A stretch of 64,000 nucleotides of DNA from Leptothrix sp. (in: b-proteobacteria) (GTDB lineage Bacteria; Pseudomonadota; Gammaproteobacteria; Burkholderiales; Burkholderiaceae_C), in NCBI GenBank assembly GCA_013822685.1, contig PNKV01000005.1, positions 163,569-227,568 of the forward strand, read 5' to 3'. Both the position numbers and the translations under genes were made by a program. Below the pieces are notes generated by a model, which was not told the origin of the DNA, did no database searches, and was given only the letters and a program-made list of their open reading frames with translations. This document shows, in pieces, positions 9,841-18,560 of the stretch. Each line of letters begins with the position of its first letter. The first letter of the stretch is position 1.

Positions 9841-11445
9841 ATGAAAAAACATTTTGTACTGGCGATAAATAATATTGTCAAGTACGGAGATACGGATATT
9901 TTTCCGTTCCCATACGAAACAAGGTTATTCGACGATATGACCGATGAGGTCGCAATATCTCTCGTTGAGACCCACACTCACTTTGAAGCTCGCCTAATTG
10001 AAGCTCCTCCGGTAAACATCAGCACATTCTCCACTTTAGGCTATACAGGCTACAGGTGGTCGACGCAAATTGACCCCTATTGGAACGCGTACTTTCTTGG
10101 AGTAACGTTATCGCTAGCCGAAAAAATTGAGCAGGCGCGACTTTCCCCATCCAGCGTTTACTCATATCGATTCAAGCCAGACAATAGGGAATCCAGTCTC
10201 TTTGATAAATCGGTTACCTGGCGAAATTTTCAACAAGACAGTCTCGATTATTGCCGATCAAACGATCAGATTAAGTTCGTCGTTACCTGCGACATTGCAG
10301 ATTTCTATACCAGAATCTATCACCACCGGCTGGAAAACGCACTGGACAGAATCGATCGCAGTAAAGCAACATCATCAAAGATAAAGAAACTGATTCAGCA
10401 TTTCTCAGGCACCAACTCATATGGACTACCAGTTGGGGGAGCGGCATCCCGCATTCTCGCAGAACTGGCCTTGGACTCTGTCGATCGAATCCTATTCATC
10501 AACGGCATTGAATTTAAGAGATACGTCGACGATTTTGCCGTGTTTTGCACCAGCCGAGAGCACGCGCACTCCTCACTAACATTCATTAGTCGAAAGCTAA
10601 TGGAGAATGAAGGTCTTACGCTTCAAAAGCACAAGACAAGCATTATGTCGAAGGAAGAATTCGTATCTCTAACCGAAGCTAGGCTGAGAGGCTTTGACGA
10701 AGACGAGGGTTCCCCCATGAAGGCTAAATTCATGAGCCTCCCGATCCGATACGACCCCTATTCAGCCAACGCGACTGAACAATATCAGGAGATCAAGAAA
10801 TCATTAGCTGACTTTGATCTTCTTGGAATGCTTAGCTCGGAACTCCAGAAGTCGAAGATAAATCAGCCATTCACCAAGCAACTGGTAAGAGCCTTTGCTG
10901 CGGCTGACGACAAAATTCTCTCTGGCGCATTCAAGATTATATTCAACAACATTCTTGAGTTGTACCCCATATTTACAACCATTCTGCAGGTCGCAATAAC
11001 TCACTGGGGAAGAATTGACGCTGACACTAGACATGTAATTCGGAACTCCGTAATCAGGCTGCTCAGGGATGACTCATTCATTCTAAAGACCGAACTCAAT
11101 CTTGCCTACACAGTTAGACTTCTCTCGCAAGAGAACACCGTAGAGAACCAGACTCTGCTTGCGGATGTGTATCAAAGGAACAGCAGCAGTATTCTGTTAA
11201 CCTCATTGATTACTCAGGTAATGGGAAAATGGGAGGTGCACTTCTGGCTCTCCGATTTGCGCCGAACGTTTGCAACGATGAATCCCTGGCAGCGGCGGAT
11301 CTTCCTCGTATGCTCCTATTTGCTTGGAGACGAGGGCACTCACTGGGTACAACACAACAAGGCCCGGTTTAACTTCATTGAGTCGCTCTACCGCGATTGG
11401 GCTGGAAAGCGAAAGGGTCTTGGAAATCTTTCGGAGGCGCTGTGA
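9841..11445 (+). CDS. Reverse transcriptase, defence-type (UG/Abi/DRT-like), with alpha-helical C-terminal extension
   Basis: RT motif A (VVTCDIADFYTRIYHHRLENAL), motif B (SYGLPVGGAASRILAELAL), motif C (FKRYVDDFAVF); about 230-aa helical C-terminal region ending in MNPWQRRIFLVCSYLLGDEGTHW. Confidence 0.85.
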   Translation: MKKHFVLAINNIVKYGDTDIFPFPYETRLFDDMTDEVAISLVETHTHFEARLIEAPPVNISTFSTLGYTGYRWSTQIDPYWNAYFLGVTLSLAEKIEQARLSPSSVYSYRFKPDNRESSLFDKSVTWRNFQQDSLDYCRSNDQIKFVVTCDIADFYTRIYHHRLENALDRIDRSKATSSKIKKLIQHFSGTNSYGLPVGGAASRILAELALDSVDRILFINGIEFKRYVDDFAVFCTSREHAHSSLTFISRKLMENEGLTLQKHKTSIMSKEEFVSLTEARLRGFDEDEGSPMKAKFMSLPIRYDPYSANATEQYQEIKKSLADFDLLGMLSSELQKSKINQPFTKQLVRAFAAADDKILSGAFKIIFNNILELYPIFTTILQVAITHWGRIDADTRHVIRNSVIRLLRDDSFILKTELNLAYTVRLLSQENTVENQTLLADVYQRNSSSILLTSLITQVMGKWEVHFWLSDLRRTFATMNPWQRRIFLVCSYLLGDEGTHWVQHNKARFNFIESLYRDWAGKRKGLGNLSEAL

Positions 11446-12179
11446 TTTCCGAAATTACATTCTCCAAACGGTTCACTTCGTTCTGGAATGAAACACTTCC
11501 GAACGCGAATAACTACATTCGTCTAATAAATGGTGGGCAGGTTCAGGCCACGCATAAGCCCCTCAAGGCAGCACCCCGAAAGCAGAATGTCGCGCTAGTA
11601 AATGTCTTGGCGTTCGAAATCTACAGACGACTTACAGCCCAGAAGTCATCATTCTCGGTTGTGTCTTCCCCGTCGTTCTTTCGCGGTAGGCTTTTTGCGT
11701 CTAGCATGAAGAGCGCCAGAGAGTACGTAGATCGTTTTGGCACTCATCAGACGTACAAGCTACCTTTGTCGGCTGCAGAACAAAGTCAACTCAAAGAAAT
11801 AGTTCGCCTGACGAACTCGCGATACAACTGGCAACTGTCCCCGACAGTCGATCCGAGATTTGACGGATGCGGGTTCGTTGATCAATGCTACGGGGACATT
11901 ATCATCGGGCAGCGGCTAGTTGAGATAAAGTCTGGCGAACGGACTTTTGGCGTATCTGATCTTCGACAGCTGCTTGTGTACTGCACACTCAATCACTACT
12001 CCAGAGCTCCCGTTCAAATCGACTCTATCGAGATTTTCAACCCCAGGATGGGGGCATGCTTCTCTGAAAAGTTGGAGACCGTTTCGTTGCGTCTCAGCGC
12101 GTTGAACTCTCATGAGCTTTTTGCCGAGATTCAGAAGTACATCTCAGATGGGGCGTTCACAGAGGTCGTTGAAGGGTAG
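11442..12179 (+). CDS. Putative PD-(D/E)XK-fold nuclease, translationally coupled to the RT
   Basis: FDGCGFVDQCYGDIIIGQRLVEIKSGERTFGVSDLRQLLVYCTL fits D-x(n)-ExK plus QxxxY; GTG start overlaps the RT stop (GTGA at 11442-11445) with GGAGG just upstream. Confidence 0.65.
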   Translation: MISEITFSKRFTSFWNETLPNANNYIRLINGGQVQATHKPLKAAPRKQNVALVNVLAFEIYRRLTAQKSSFSVVSSPSFFRGRLFASSMKSAREYVDRFGTHQTYKLPLSAAEQSQLKEIVRLTNSRYNWQLSPTVDPRFDGCGFVDQCYGDIIIGQRLVEIKSGERTFGVSDLRQLLVYCTLNHYSRAPVQIDSIEIFNPRMGACFSEKLETVSLRLSALNSHELFAEIQKYISDGAFTEVVEG

Positions 12180-12185
12180 CAACGA

Positions 12186-12410
12186 ATGCCACAGCGGGCA
12201 GCGCTGAAGCCTACCCCCCGCTCAAGCGAGCGTCAATGGCAACCTATCAGGTCCGGGCCAGTGGTGAGTGGCGAAGTTGTTGCCCGCATGCAAGCCTTCG
12301 GGGCAGAAATCATCGGAGAAATGCAGTACGAAGTTTCCTACCTGCTGGCCTACATCCGAGGACCTGAAGGCATCATCGTCGCCCTTGCCGAACAATTGGG
12401 CCAGCCATGA
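12186..12410 (+). CDS. Small hypothetical protein
   Basis: 74-aa ORF overlapping the start of the DUF4256 gene by 4 bp. Confidence 0.45.
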   Translation: MPQRAALKPTPRSSERQWQPIRSGPVVSGEVVARMQAFGAEIIGEMQYEVSYLLAYIRGPEGIIVALAEQLGQP

Positions 12411-12952
12411 AATCACCCGAACGCAAACAACTCATCCAAATCCTAAAAACCCGCTTCGAGAAAAACATGCCCCGGCATGTCTGCACCGATTGGGCCGACG
12501 TGGCCGCCAAGCTTGAAGCCAACCCCGCCGCCCTCGAATCCCTGCAAGCCATGGAATCCACAGGTGGCGAACCCGACGTCATCGGCCACGACCCCAAGTC
12601 CGGCCAATTCACCTTCTGCGACTGCGCCCCAGAAAGCCCCACCGGCCGCAGAAGCACCTGCTATGACGGCGAAGCCCGAGCCGCCCGAAAAGAGAACAAG
12701 CCCGACCACAGCGCCATCGAAATGGCCGCCGCCATGGGCATCGACCTGCTGACCGAAGCGCAATACCGCGCCCTGCAACAGCTTGGCGACTTCGACTTGA
12801 AGACCTCCAGCTGGATCAAAACGCCACCCGAGGTGAGGGCCCTCGGCGGAGCCCTGTTCTGTGATCGGCGCTATGGCCAAGTCTTCGTTTATCACAATGG
12901 CGTGCAGTCGTACTACGCCGCCAGAGGCTTCCGGGGTTCACTTCAAGTCTGA
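12407..12952 (+). CDS. DUF4256 family protein
   Basis: LKTRFEKNMPRH...ESTGGEPDVIGHD...DCAPESPTGRRSTCYDGEA...GGALFCDRRYGQVFVYHNGVQSYYAARGFRGSLQV. Confidence 0.88.
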   Translation: MKSPERKQLIQILKTRFEKNMPRHVCTDWADVAAKLEANPAALESLQAMESTGGEPDVIGHDPKSGQFTFCDCAPESPTGRRSTCYDGEARAARKENKPDHSAIEMAAAMGIDLLTEAQYRALQQLGDFDLKTSSWIKTPPEVRALGGALFCDRRYGQVFVYHNGVQSYYAARGFRGSLQV

Positions 12953-13417
12953 TGAGGTGGCTTGCGCCACATCCACCCATGTGGCGTCTACCAACTGGGC
13001 AAGCCGCTCTGGCGAAACGCGCACCGCCGCATTCACAGCGCCTGCAGCAGGCAGCACCACCTCAAACCGCTTCAAGGACACATCCGCGAACACCCGCAGC
13101 GGATGAGGCAAGCCAAACGGGCACACCCCACCCACCGGGTGACTGGTCCACTGCACAACCTCTTCGGCATTCAGCATCTTGGCCTTGCCGCCAAAGTGTT
13201 CCTTGAAGCGCCGATTGTCCAGGCGGCAATCACCGCCCATCACCAGCAAGATCACTTCGTCTTTCAGCCACAGCGACAGCGTCTTGGCGATTTGCGCGGG
13301 CGTCACGCCATGCACCCGGGCCGCATCCAGCACGGTGGCGGTGGGCTCTGGCGTTTGCAGGATGGTGATGTCGGGCGCATGTTGGGCGAGGAAGTCTTGG
13401 ACGGATTGCAGGCTCAT
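12938..13417 (-). CDS. YbaK/EbsC-type aminoacyl-tRNA deacylase family protein
   Basis: MSLQSVQDFLAQH...PAQIAKTLSLWLKDEVILLVMGGDCRLDNRRFK...HPVGGVCPFGLP. Confidence 0.9.
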   Translation of the reverse strand: MSLQSVQDFLAQHAPDITILQTPEPTATVLDAARVHGVTPAQIAKTLSLWLKDEVILLVMGGDCRLDNRRFKEHFGGKAKMLNAEEVVQWTSHPVGGVCPFGLPHPLRVFADVSLKRFEVVLPAAGAVNAAVRVSPERLAQLVDATWVDVAQATSSDLK

Positions 13418-13533
13418 TCCCGCATTTTGGCAGCGGCCGATGCCGAGTCATCGCTGTGCGGTATTGACGTAATCAAGGCTTTGCCACAGACTGATTCGCG
13501 AAATTCATTTTCACGACAATCAGGGGGACCGCA

Positions 13534-14340
13534 ATGAATAAATCATTCGGCTTAGGCGTGGTCATCGCACTGGCGGCTTGCTCGGCCAATGCGGCTCAGA
13601 TCGTTGGCGGCACGCCTTCATTCACCGCTGTTCGGGCACAGATCGAGTCTGCTGGCTGCTCGATTGAGTTGGATCCGTCTTGCCTTGTGCAGACCTCTTT
13701 GGGCACCTCACTTGTAGAGGCCGGCTCCGAGCCTCGCGCTTACGGCAAGGTGCGGGCAGGCTTTGGCGTCAACGGGGCCTACGCATCGGTCAGCCTGGCG
13801 CAAGACCGCGAGGCCTACGCAGAATCAATTTGGAGCGATGCGTTTGTGGTGCACGGCGGCAGTGGCCAAGCCACCGCGCAAATAACTGTTCGCCTGGAGG
13901 GCGCCCTTGATGGCCTGGGGGAACCGGGCGGGCCAGGTTCCAACTCGTTTTACACGCTGTTCGCCAGCGACTCGGCCATCACGTGTGATTTTGATGAAAT
14001 AGCCTGCACCGGGAATGCCGCCATCCCCTTAATCGAATCGCTATCGGGTGTTCAGTACTTGAGTGCCAGCATTGAATTCACCTACGACAAGCCGTTCTAC
14101 CTGGCCAGTTATCTGGGCGCAGAGGTGGTTGGTGGCCAGACGGGCGTGGCTGATTTTTTTAACTCAGCCCACTTTGGCATCAGCGCACCCGTTGGTTCAA
14201 CGTTAGCCACAGGCTCCGGCACGCTGTACGAGCCGGCCTCATCAGTCCCAGAGCCCCAATCGGTTTTGATGTTCGCCACGGGGATGCTGGTTGCCTGGCG
14301 GGCGCGCTCCAAGCGCGCTGGCCGGGCATTGCCCATTTAG
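13534..14340 (+). CDS. PEP-CTERM sorting domain protein
   Basis: Signal peptide; C-terminus SSVPEPQSVLMFATGMLVAWRARSKR. Confidence 0.8.
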   Translation: MNKSFGLGVVIALAACSANAAQIVGGTPSFTAVRAQIESAGCSIELDPSCLVQTSLGTSLVEAGSEPRAYGKVRAGFGVNGAYASVSLAQDREAYAESIWSDAFVVHGGSGQATAQITVRLEGALDGLGEPGGPGSNSFYTLFASDSAITCDFDEIACTGNAAIPLIESLSGVQYLSASIEFTYDKPFYLASYLGAEVVGGQTGVADFFNSAHFGISAPVGSTLATGSGTLYEPASSVPEPQSVLMFATGMLVAWRARSKRAGRALPI

Positions 14341-14364
14341 TCAACCCTTGAGCGGAGAACATCG

Positions 14365-15261
14365 ATGAAGATCCCTTTCCTGTTGGCGGCCGTCGCGGCC
14401 ATGCACTGCCTGCCCTCGTGGGCCGACACCTACTCGTTTGCCGCGGTTAAGGACGCAGGGGTCAGTGCCTCGGACGTGCTCCAGGCCCAATACAACTACA
14501 CAGACGCCGCCTTTTTGAGCAACACCGGCTTGGCGTTGGCAAGCGGCAATGGCAATGCCGCCAAGGCCCAAACGCTGCTTGGTGTGAACCGGATTGATGT
14601 GGCCAACACCGTCCCGGTCGCGGATGAATTCATCCGCGAAACCGGCATTGGCGGGCCATTCGCCATCGCCTTGTCTGCCTGGACCGACAACTTTCTGATC
14701 ACAGGCGGAACAGGTTTGGGCACCGTGAAGATCAGCGCCAACGTGACAGGCCGTTTTGGCCAGGGCTTTGGCTCTGGCGGCGGCTACGGCTTGTGGTTGT
14801 CGACACCTGAAGAGTTGCAGACTGAGGTGACGCAGTTCTTGAACTCCGATCCCACGGCCTGGTTGCTGGAGACCATTGACGAGCCGGAAGATGGTGGCGA
14901 AACGCTGATGTTGTCTTACCTGGCCAATGTGCTGAAGCCGGGGCACACCGACCCCGGTCTGTCAGTGGCGCCCGGCAGCCAGTTTGGCGGTGTGTTCACC
15001 ACCGAAGTCCCGTTCACCTACGGAGAAACGTTTTCAATCGCGAGCGTTTTGTTTGGCTTTGCCAATGACACCGGCTCTTTGTCGGCAATGAACTCGGCCC
15101 ACTTTGGCATCTCGGTGCTGGACAACGCGGGCGCAACCGTGACAACGGGTTCCGGCATGGTGTACGCGGCGGCGGTGCCTGAGCCGCAAACCCAGGCCAT
15201 GTTGTTGGCTGGCCTGGCGGTGCTGGCGTGCGCCATGCGGCGCGGCTCTTCCAAGCGGTGA
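14365..15261 (+). CDS. PEP-CTERM sorting domain protein
   Basis: Signal peptide; C-terminus AAVPEPQTQAMLLAGLAVLACAMRRG; shares the NSAHFGIS...TGSG...VPEPQ C-terminal region with the preceding gene. Confidence 0.8.
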   Translation: MKIPFLLAAVAAMHCLPSWADTYSFAAVKDAGVSASDVLQAQYNYTDAAFLSNTGLALASGNGNAAKAQTLLGVNRIDVANTVPVADEFIRETGIGGPFAIALSAWTDNFLITGGTGLGTVKISANVTGRFGQGFGSGGGYGLWLSTPEELQTEVTQFLNSDPTAWLLETIDEPEDGGETLMLSYLANVLKPGHTDPGLSVAPGSQFGGVFTTEVPFTYGETFSIASVLFGFANDTGSLSAMNSAHFGISVLDNAGATVTTGSGMVYAAAVPEPQTQAMLLAGLAVLACAMRRGSSKR

Positions 15262-15265
15262 GGGT

Positions 15266-15718
15266 TCAAGCCCGCGCTGCCTCGCCTGCAGGGGCGGGCA
15301 GGGCCGATGCCGGCAACCCAAACACATGGTCAAACCCCAAGTTGAACAAGAAGGTGTAGACCATGAAGAACACCATCAGGCCCAAGTCATAAACAAAGGC
15401 CTCCCACAGGCTCAGCCCCAGCAGGTGGGCAAACAGCGGCACCAGCAGCACCACCAGGCCCAGCTCAAAGCCCAAGGCGTGCGCGGCACGGCGCAGCAGG
15501 CTGCGGCCTTTGGTGGGTTGGCGCGCTTCCCAGTACTCGAAGGCGGAGTTGTAGACCAGGTTCCACACCAGGGCGATGGCGGATGAGGCCACGGCGGCCA
15601 TGCCGGCATACAGGAACGAATCGCGCGTGGAGATGAACCACAGCAGCGCGCTGCTCATGCACACGGCAATCAGCTCGAAAAGTGACACGTAAACCAACTT
15701 GCGTTTGAGACCTTGCAT
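15266..15718 (-). CDS. PACE family multidrug efflux transporter
   Basis: Duplicated transmembrane pair domain: KRKLVYVSLFELIAV...LVWNLVYNSAFEYWE and ...HALGFELGLVV...YTFLFNLGFDHVF. Confidence 0.88.
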   Translation of the reverse strand: MQGLKRKLVYVSLFELIAVCMSSALLWFISTRDSFLYAGMAAVASSAIALVWNLVYNSAFEYWEARQPTKGRSLLRRAAHALGFELGLVVLLVPLFAHLLGLSLWEAFVYDLGLMVFFMVYTFLFNLGFDHVFGLPASALPAPAGEAARA

Positions 15719-15740
15719 GCCGTCAATGTATATCTAATTT

Positions 15741-15769
15741 TCTGAACATAAAAGTTAGAATGTTTCAGA
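15741..15769. promoter_or_regulatory. Candidate LysR operator in the PACE/lysR divergent promoter
   Basis: Near-perfect inverted repeat TCTGAACAT-N10-ATGTTTCAGA in a short AT-rich divergent intergenic region. Confidence 0.5.
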
Positions 15770-15791
15770 TAAATTGATAGATAGGGCGCGC

Positions 15792-16685
15792 ATGAAAACG
15801 GGGTTTGACAGTGACAACGTGACGATGTTTCTGGCGGTGTTGGACCAGGGCTCGTTCTCGGCAGCCGCTCGTGCGCTGGGCCGGGTGCCCTCGGCGGTGA
15901 GCATGGCCATCGCCCAGTTGGAGGCCGAACTGGACCTGGTCTTGTTTGACCGCACGGGCCGCGAGCCCACGGCCACCGCGGCGGCAAAAGCGCTGGAGCC
16001 GGGGGCGCGGCAACTGGCGCATCAACTGCGCATGCTCCAAGGGCAGGCCTTGTCCCTGCACCAGGGCCTGGAGCGGCGCCTGAGCATGGCCATCGCGCCC
16101 GAGTTGTTGACGGCCGCTTGGCAAGCGCCGTTGACCGTGCTGGCCAGCGAGTTCCCAGCGCTCGAGGTTGAGATCCTGACCGCGCCACAGGCCGACGCCC
16201 TGCAGATGCTGCACAGCGGCTGTGTGCAGCTGGCCCTGGTGTTCGAGCGCACGGCCATCGATGAGAAGGAAGGGTTTCAGGAGTTCAGCAGCGAAACCCT
16301 CACCGCCGTGATTGCGCCATCTTTGCTGGCCACCCTGGGCCGCAACAAGCGCCTGCGGCCGGCCGATCTGTTGAACCTGCGCCAGGTAGTGGTGGTGGGG
16401 CGCGACGAGGAGCAGGTGGACCCGCGCCTGCTGCTGTCCCGCCAGGTCTGGCGCACTGACAACCCGCAGACGGCGTTGAGCCTCGTGCAGTCCGGCCTGG
16501 GCTGGGCTTACCTGCCGCGTTCGCTCACCACACCGCACATGGGGCCAGGCTCCTTGGTGGACATTGGTTTTGCCAACATGTCCAACGAGGTGCGGTTGTG
16601 GGCCGATGTGGTGTGGATCAAGGAGCGGCCGCTGGGCTTGGGGGCGCAGCGCTACATTGAGCTGATGGCGCCAGGCTCACTCTAG
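15792..16685 (+). CDS. LysR family transcriptional regulator
   Basis: N-terminal HTH MFLAVLDQGSFSAAARALGRVPSAVSMAIAQLEAELDLVLFDRTGR; divergent from the PACE gene. Confidence 0.93.
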   Translation: MKTGFDSDNVTMFLAVLDQGSFSAAARALGRVPSAVSMAIAQLEAELDLVLFDRTGREPTATAAAKALEPGARQLAHQLRMLQGQALSLHQGLERRLSMAIAPELLTAAWQAPLTVLASEFPALEVEILTAPQADALQMLHSGCVQLALVFERTAIDEKEGFQEFSSETLTAVIAPSLLATLGRNKRLRPADLLNLRQVVVVGRDEEQVDPRLLLSRQVWRTDNPQTALSLVQSGLGWAYLPRSLTTPHMGPGSLVDIGFANMSNEVRLWADVVWIKERPLGLGAQRYIELMAPGSL

Positions 16686-16709
16686 GCGTTGCTTCAGTAT
16701 GCGTAGAGT

Positions 16710-17762
16710 TCAGGGAGCTCGCACGGCAACGAATCCACCAGCAATGGTTTGGCTGCCATAGCTGCTCAAAACATAAGTGCCAGCGACTTCTGTTCCAGCG
16801 GGGCCAAAAAGCTTTCCATTTATCTTGCCGGACAAGGCTTGCCCTGCAACATCGCAGGAAAACCGGTTCATTGCTATATCAATGGTGCCAGAGCAACTGA
16901 TGTCATAGACTGGTGTTTCTGGGTAATTGCGCAACATGAAACTCGCAATTGCTAATTTTTCGTTGTTGTTGTTGCCCCAATCTCGATTTCTAGTAAGCCA
17001 TATTTGCACTGTTTTGCTTGAAGTATCTATATTGATTTTCGCGCTCATGGTGGCTTGGTTGTACGAGTAGTTATAGCCGTCTCCCAGATAGCCTGGATAA
17101 GGGGTGAAATACGATTCCACCACTCCTTGGGCAATGCCGTTATACTCGCCAGAACTGAGAGCCTGCCTTGCATTTTCAGGCGTCTGATTTCCGAAAATAA
17201 AGCTGCCAACCGCTATCTTCTGACCAGACCAGTAACCCGTTTGCCTATCGCCAACGTACTTCCAATTGCCCGTGCCTGCGTACTTGTATGCAGTGCTGCC
17301 AGGAATTTGCAATGCAGCATCAAAATAGTGGCTGGTGCCCGATGTTGAGATCATGCCGCCAGCTTTGAATTGAAGTGTGGGCACTCCATTGATATCGAGT
17401 TCTTTTGACGTGAATGGGATAGGTATCGTGGGCTGCAGCACAAGAGCAGTCCCGAAAACACCATTACCAATGCTGCCGCTGTTTATTTTAATTGAACTCG
17501 GAATCTCGGCAAGGGCGGAGTTTATAGAGAATGAAATAGAAGGTGCATCCACGGTATCCATGTGGGTTGAATCTAGAAGTGACACCGCTGTCTGCGTTCC
17601 CAGATCAATAGAGAATGACCGTGCCGATTCCTCTGTATCAACTGAGGGGTCTTCACTTGAAGGCCTTACTGACGGCCTTGGCTCATTGTTAGCCCCTCCG
17701 CCTCCACATGCTGTGATAAAAATAGAAATGGCAACCAACGCCATCATGCTTGTATATTTCAT
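16710..17762 (-). CDS. Lipoprotein with TbpB-like C-terminal beta-barrel (Slam-substrate-like)
   Basis: Lipobox FITACGGGG; C-terminal LSGKINGKLFGPAGTEVAGTYVLSSYGSQTIAGGFVAVRAP resembles transferrin-binding-protein-like domains. Confidence 0.65.
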   Translation of the reverse strand: MKYTSMMALVAISIFITACGGGGANNEPRPSVRPSSEDPSVDTEESARSFSIDLGTQTAVSLLDSTHMDTVDAPSISFSINSALAEIPSSIKINSGSIGNGVFGTALVLQPTIPIPFTSKELDINGVPTLQFKAGGMISTSGTSHYFDAALQIPGSTAYKYAGTGNWKYVGDRQTGYWSGQKIAVGSFIFGNQTPENARQALSSGEYNGIAQGVVESYFTPYPGYLGDGYNYSYNQATMSAKINIDTSSKTVQIWLTRNRDWGNNNNEKLAIASFMLRNYPETPVYDISCSGTIDIAMNRFSCDVAGQALSGKINGKLFGPAGTEVAGTYVLSSYGSQTIAGGFVAVRAP

Positions 17763-17806
17763 AAGCCTCCCAATATGGATTGTTTTATATCATTTTTAAG
17801 CAATTG

Positions 17807-17830
17807 AAAAAACCCCTGATTCCGGGGTTT
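17807..17830 (-). terminator. Rho-independent terminator
   Basis: On the minus strand AAACCCC-GGAATCA-GGGGTTTTTT; downstream of the DUF454 gene. Confidence 0.6.
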
Positions 17831-17932
17831 GATTTGTCGTGCCGGATCAAGAAACAGGACTTCTCAGCAAGTCGACCGTCATTCGGGCTATGAACAGCGA
17901 ACCTCTCATTCGCCAAATCAAAGCCAGATTGA

Positions 17933-18346
17933 TCAGCGCTCGTCCGCGATGACGATCGGCGGCGCTGGCCGCATGCACAACCACAGGCCCACCACCAAAA
18001 AGGTGCCATACACGCTCCACCGCAGCCAATCAGGGATGGGCAGGAACCACAGCATCACGGCGCTGCACGACATCATGAAACAGGCCAACCATTTGGCCTT
18101 GGTGGGCACGGCGCCGTGTTCACGCCAATGGCGGATGGGCTGGCCGAAGGTGGGGTGGCTTAGCAAATGCGCCTCAAGCGCCGGCCAACCTTTGCCGGCT
18201 GCCCAAGCCGCCGCCAACACGAAAGGCACGGTGGGCATCACCGGCAGCACTGCGCCAATCACTCCCAGTGCCAGGAAGAGCACCGCCACCCCTCGCCATA
18301 ACCACCGGCGCGTGTCAGCGAGCAAAGGGATCTCCAGAAATGGCAT
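17933..18346 (-). CDS. DUF454 (YbaN) family inner membrane protein
   Basis: LFLALGVIGAVLPVMPTVPFVLAAAWAAGKG...WLSHPTFG-like segment ...PTFGQPIRHWREHGAVP. Confidence 0.88.
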   Translation of the reverse strand: MPFLEIPLLADTRRWLWRGVAVLFLALGVIGAVLPVMPTVPFVLAAAWAAGKGWPALEAHLLSHPTFGQPIRHWREHGAVPTKAKWLACFMMSCSAVMLWFLPIPDWLRWSVYGTFLVVGLWLCMRPAPPIVIADER

Positions 18347-18560
18347 GCATGGGCAAAGTCTAACCTCGTGTGCTTGGGGCCCTTATTCAAGGGGGAAACG
18401 AACAGTGGTGAAGCTGCCGTCCGCTAATAGGCAGTATTGGCAATAACCATACCCACGTCCGGACTTTTTCATTTGTCACTTTCCTTACAGTTTTGTTAAT
18501 TTTTACGGTAAACGTTGATTGTTAGATTTTCTCCGTCCAAACAAACGGCGGAGGATATTC

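Noticed and set aside
9841-11445. Group II intron or retron interpretation of the RT
   Set aside because: No maturase or HNH region, no intron-like flanking RNA, and only 38 bp upstream before attC3; the helical C-terminus fits UG/Abi-type RTs better.
12180-12260. Possible fourth attC after the nuclease gene
   Set aside because: Short complementary segments exist (CGCTCAAGCGAGCG), but there is no convincing GTTRRRY end or paired left site.
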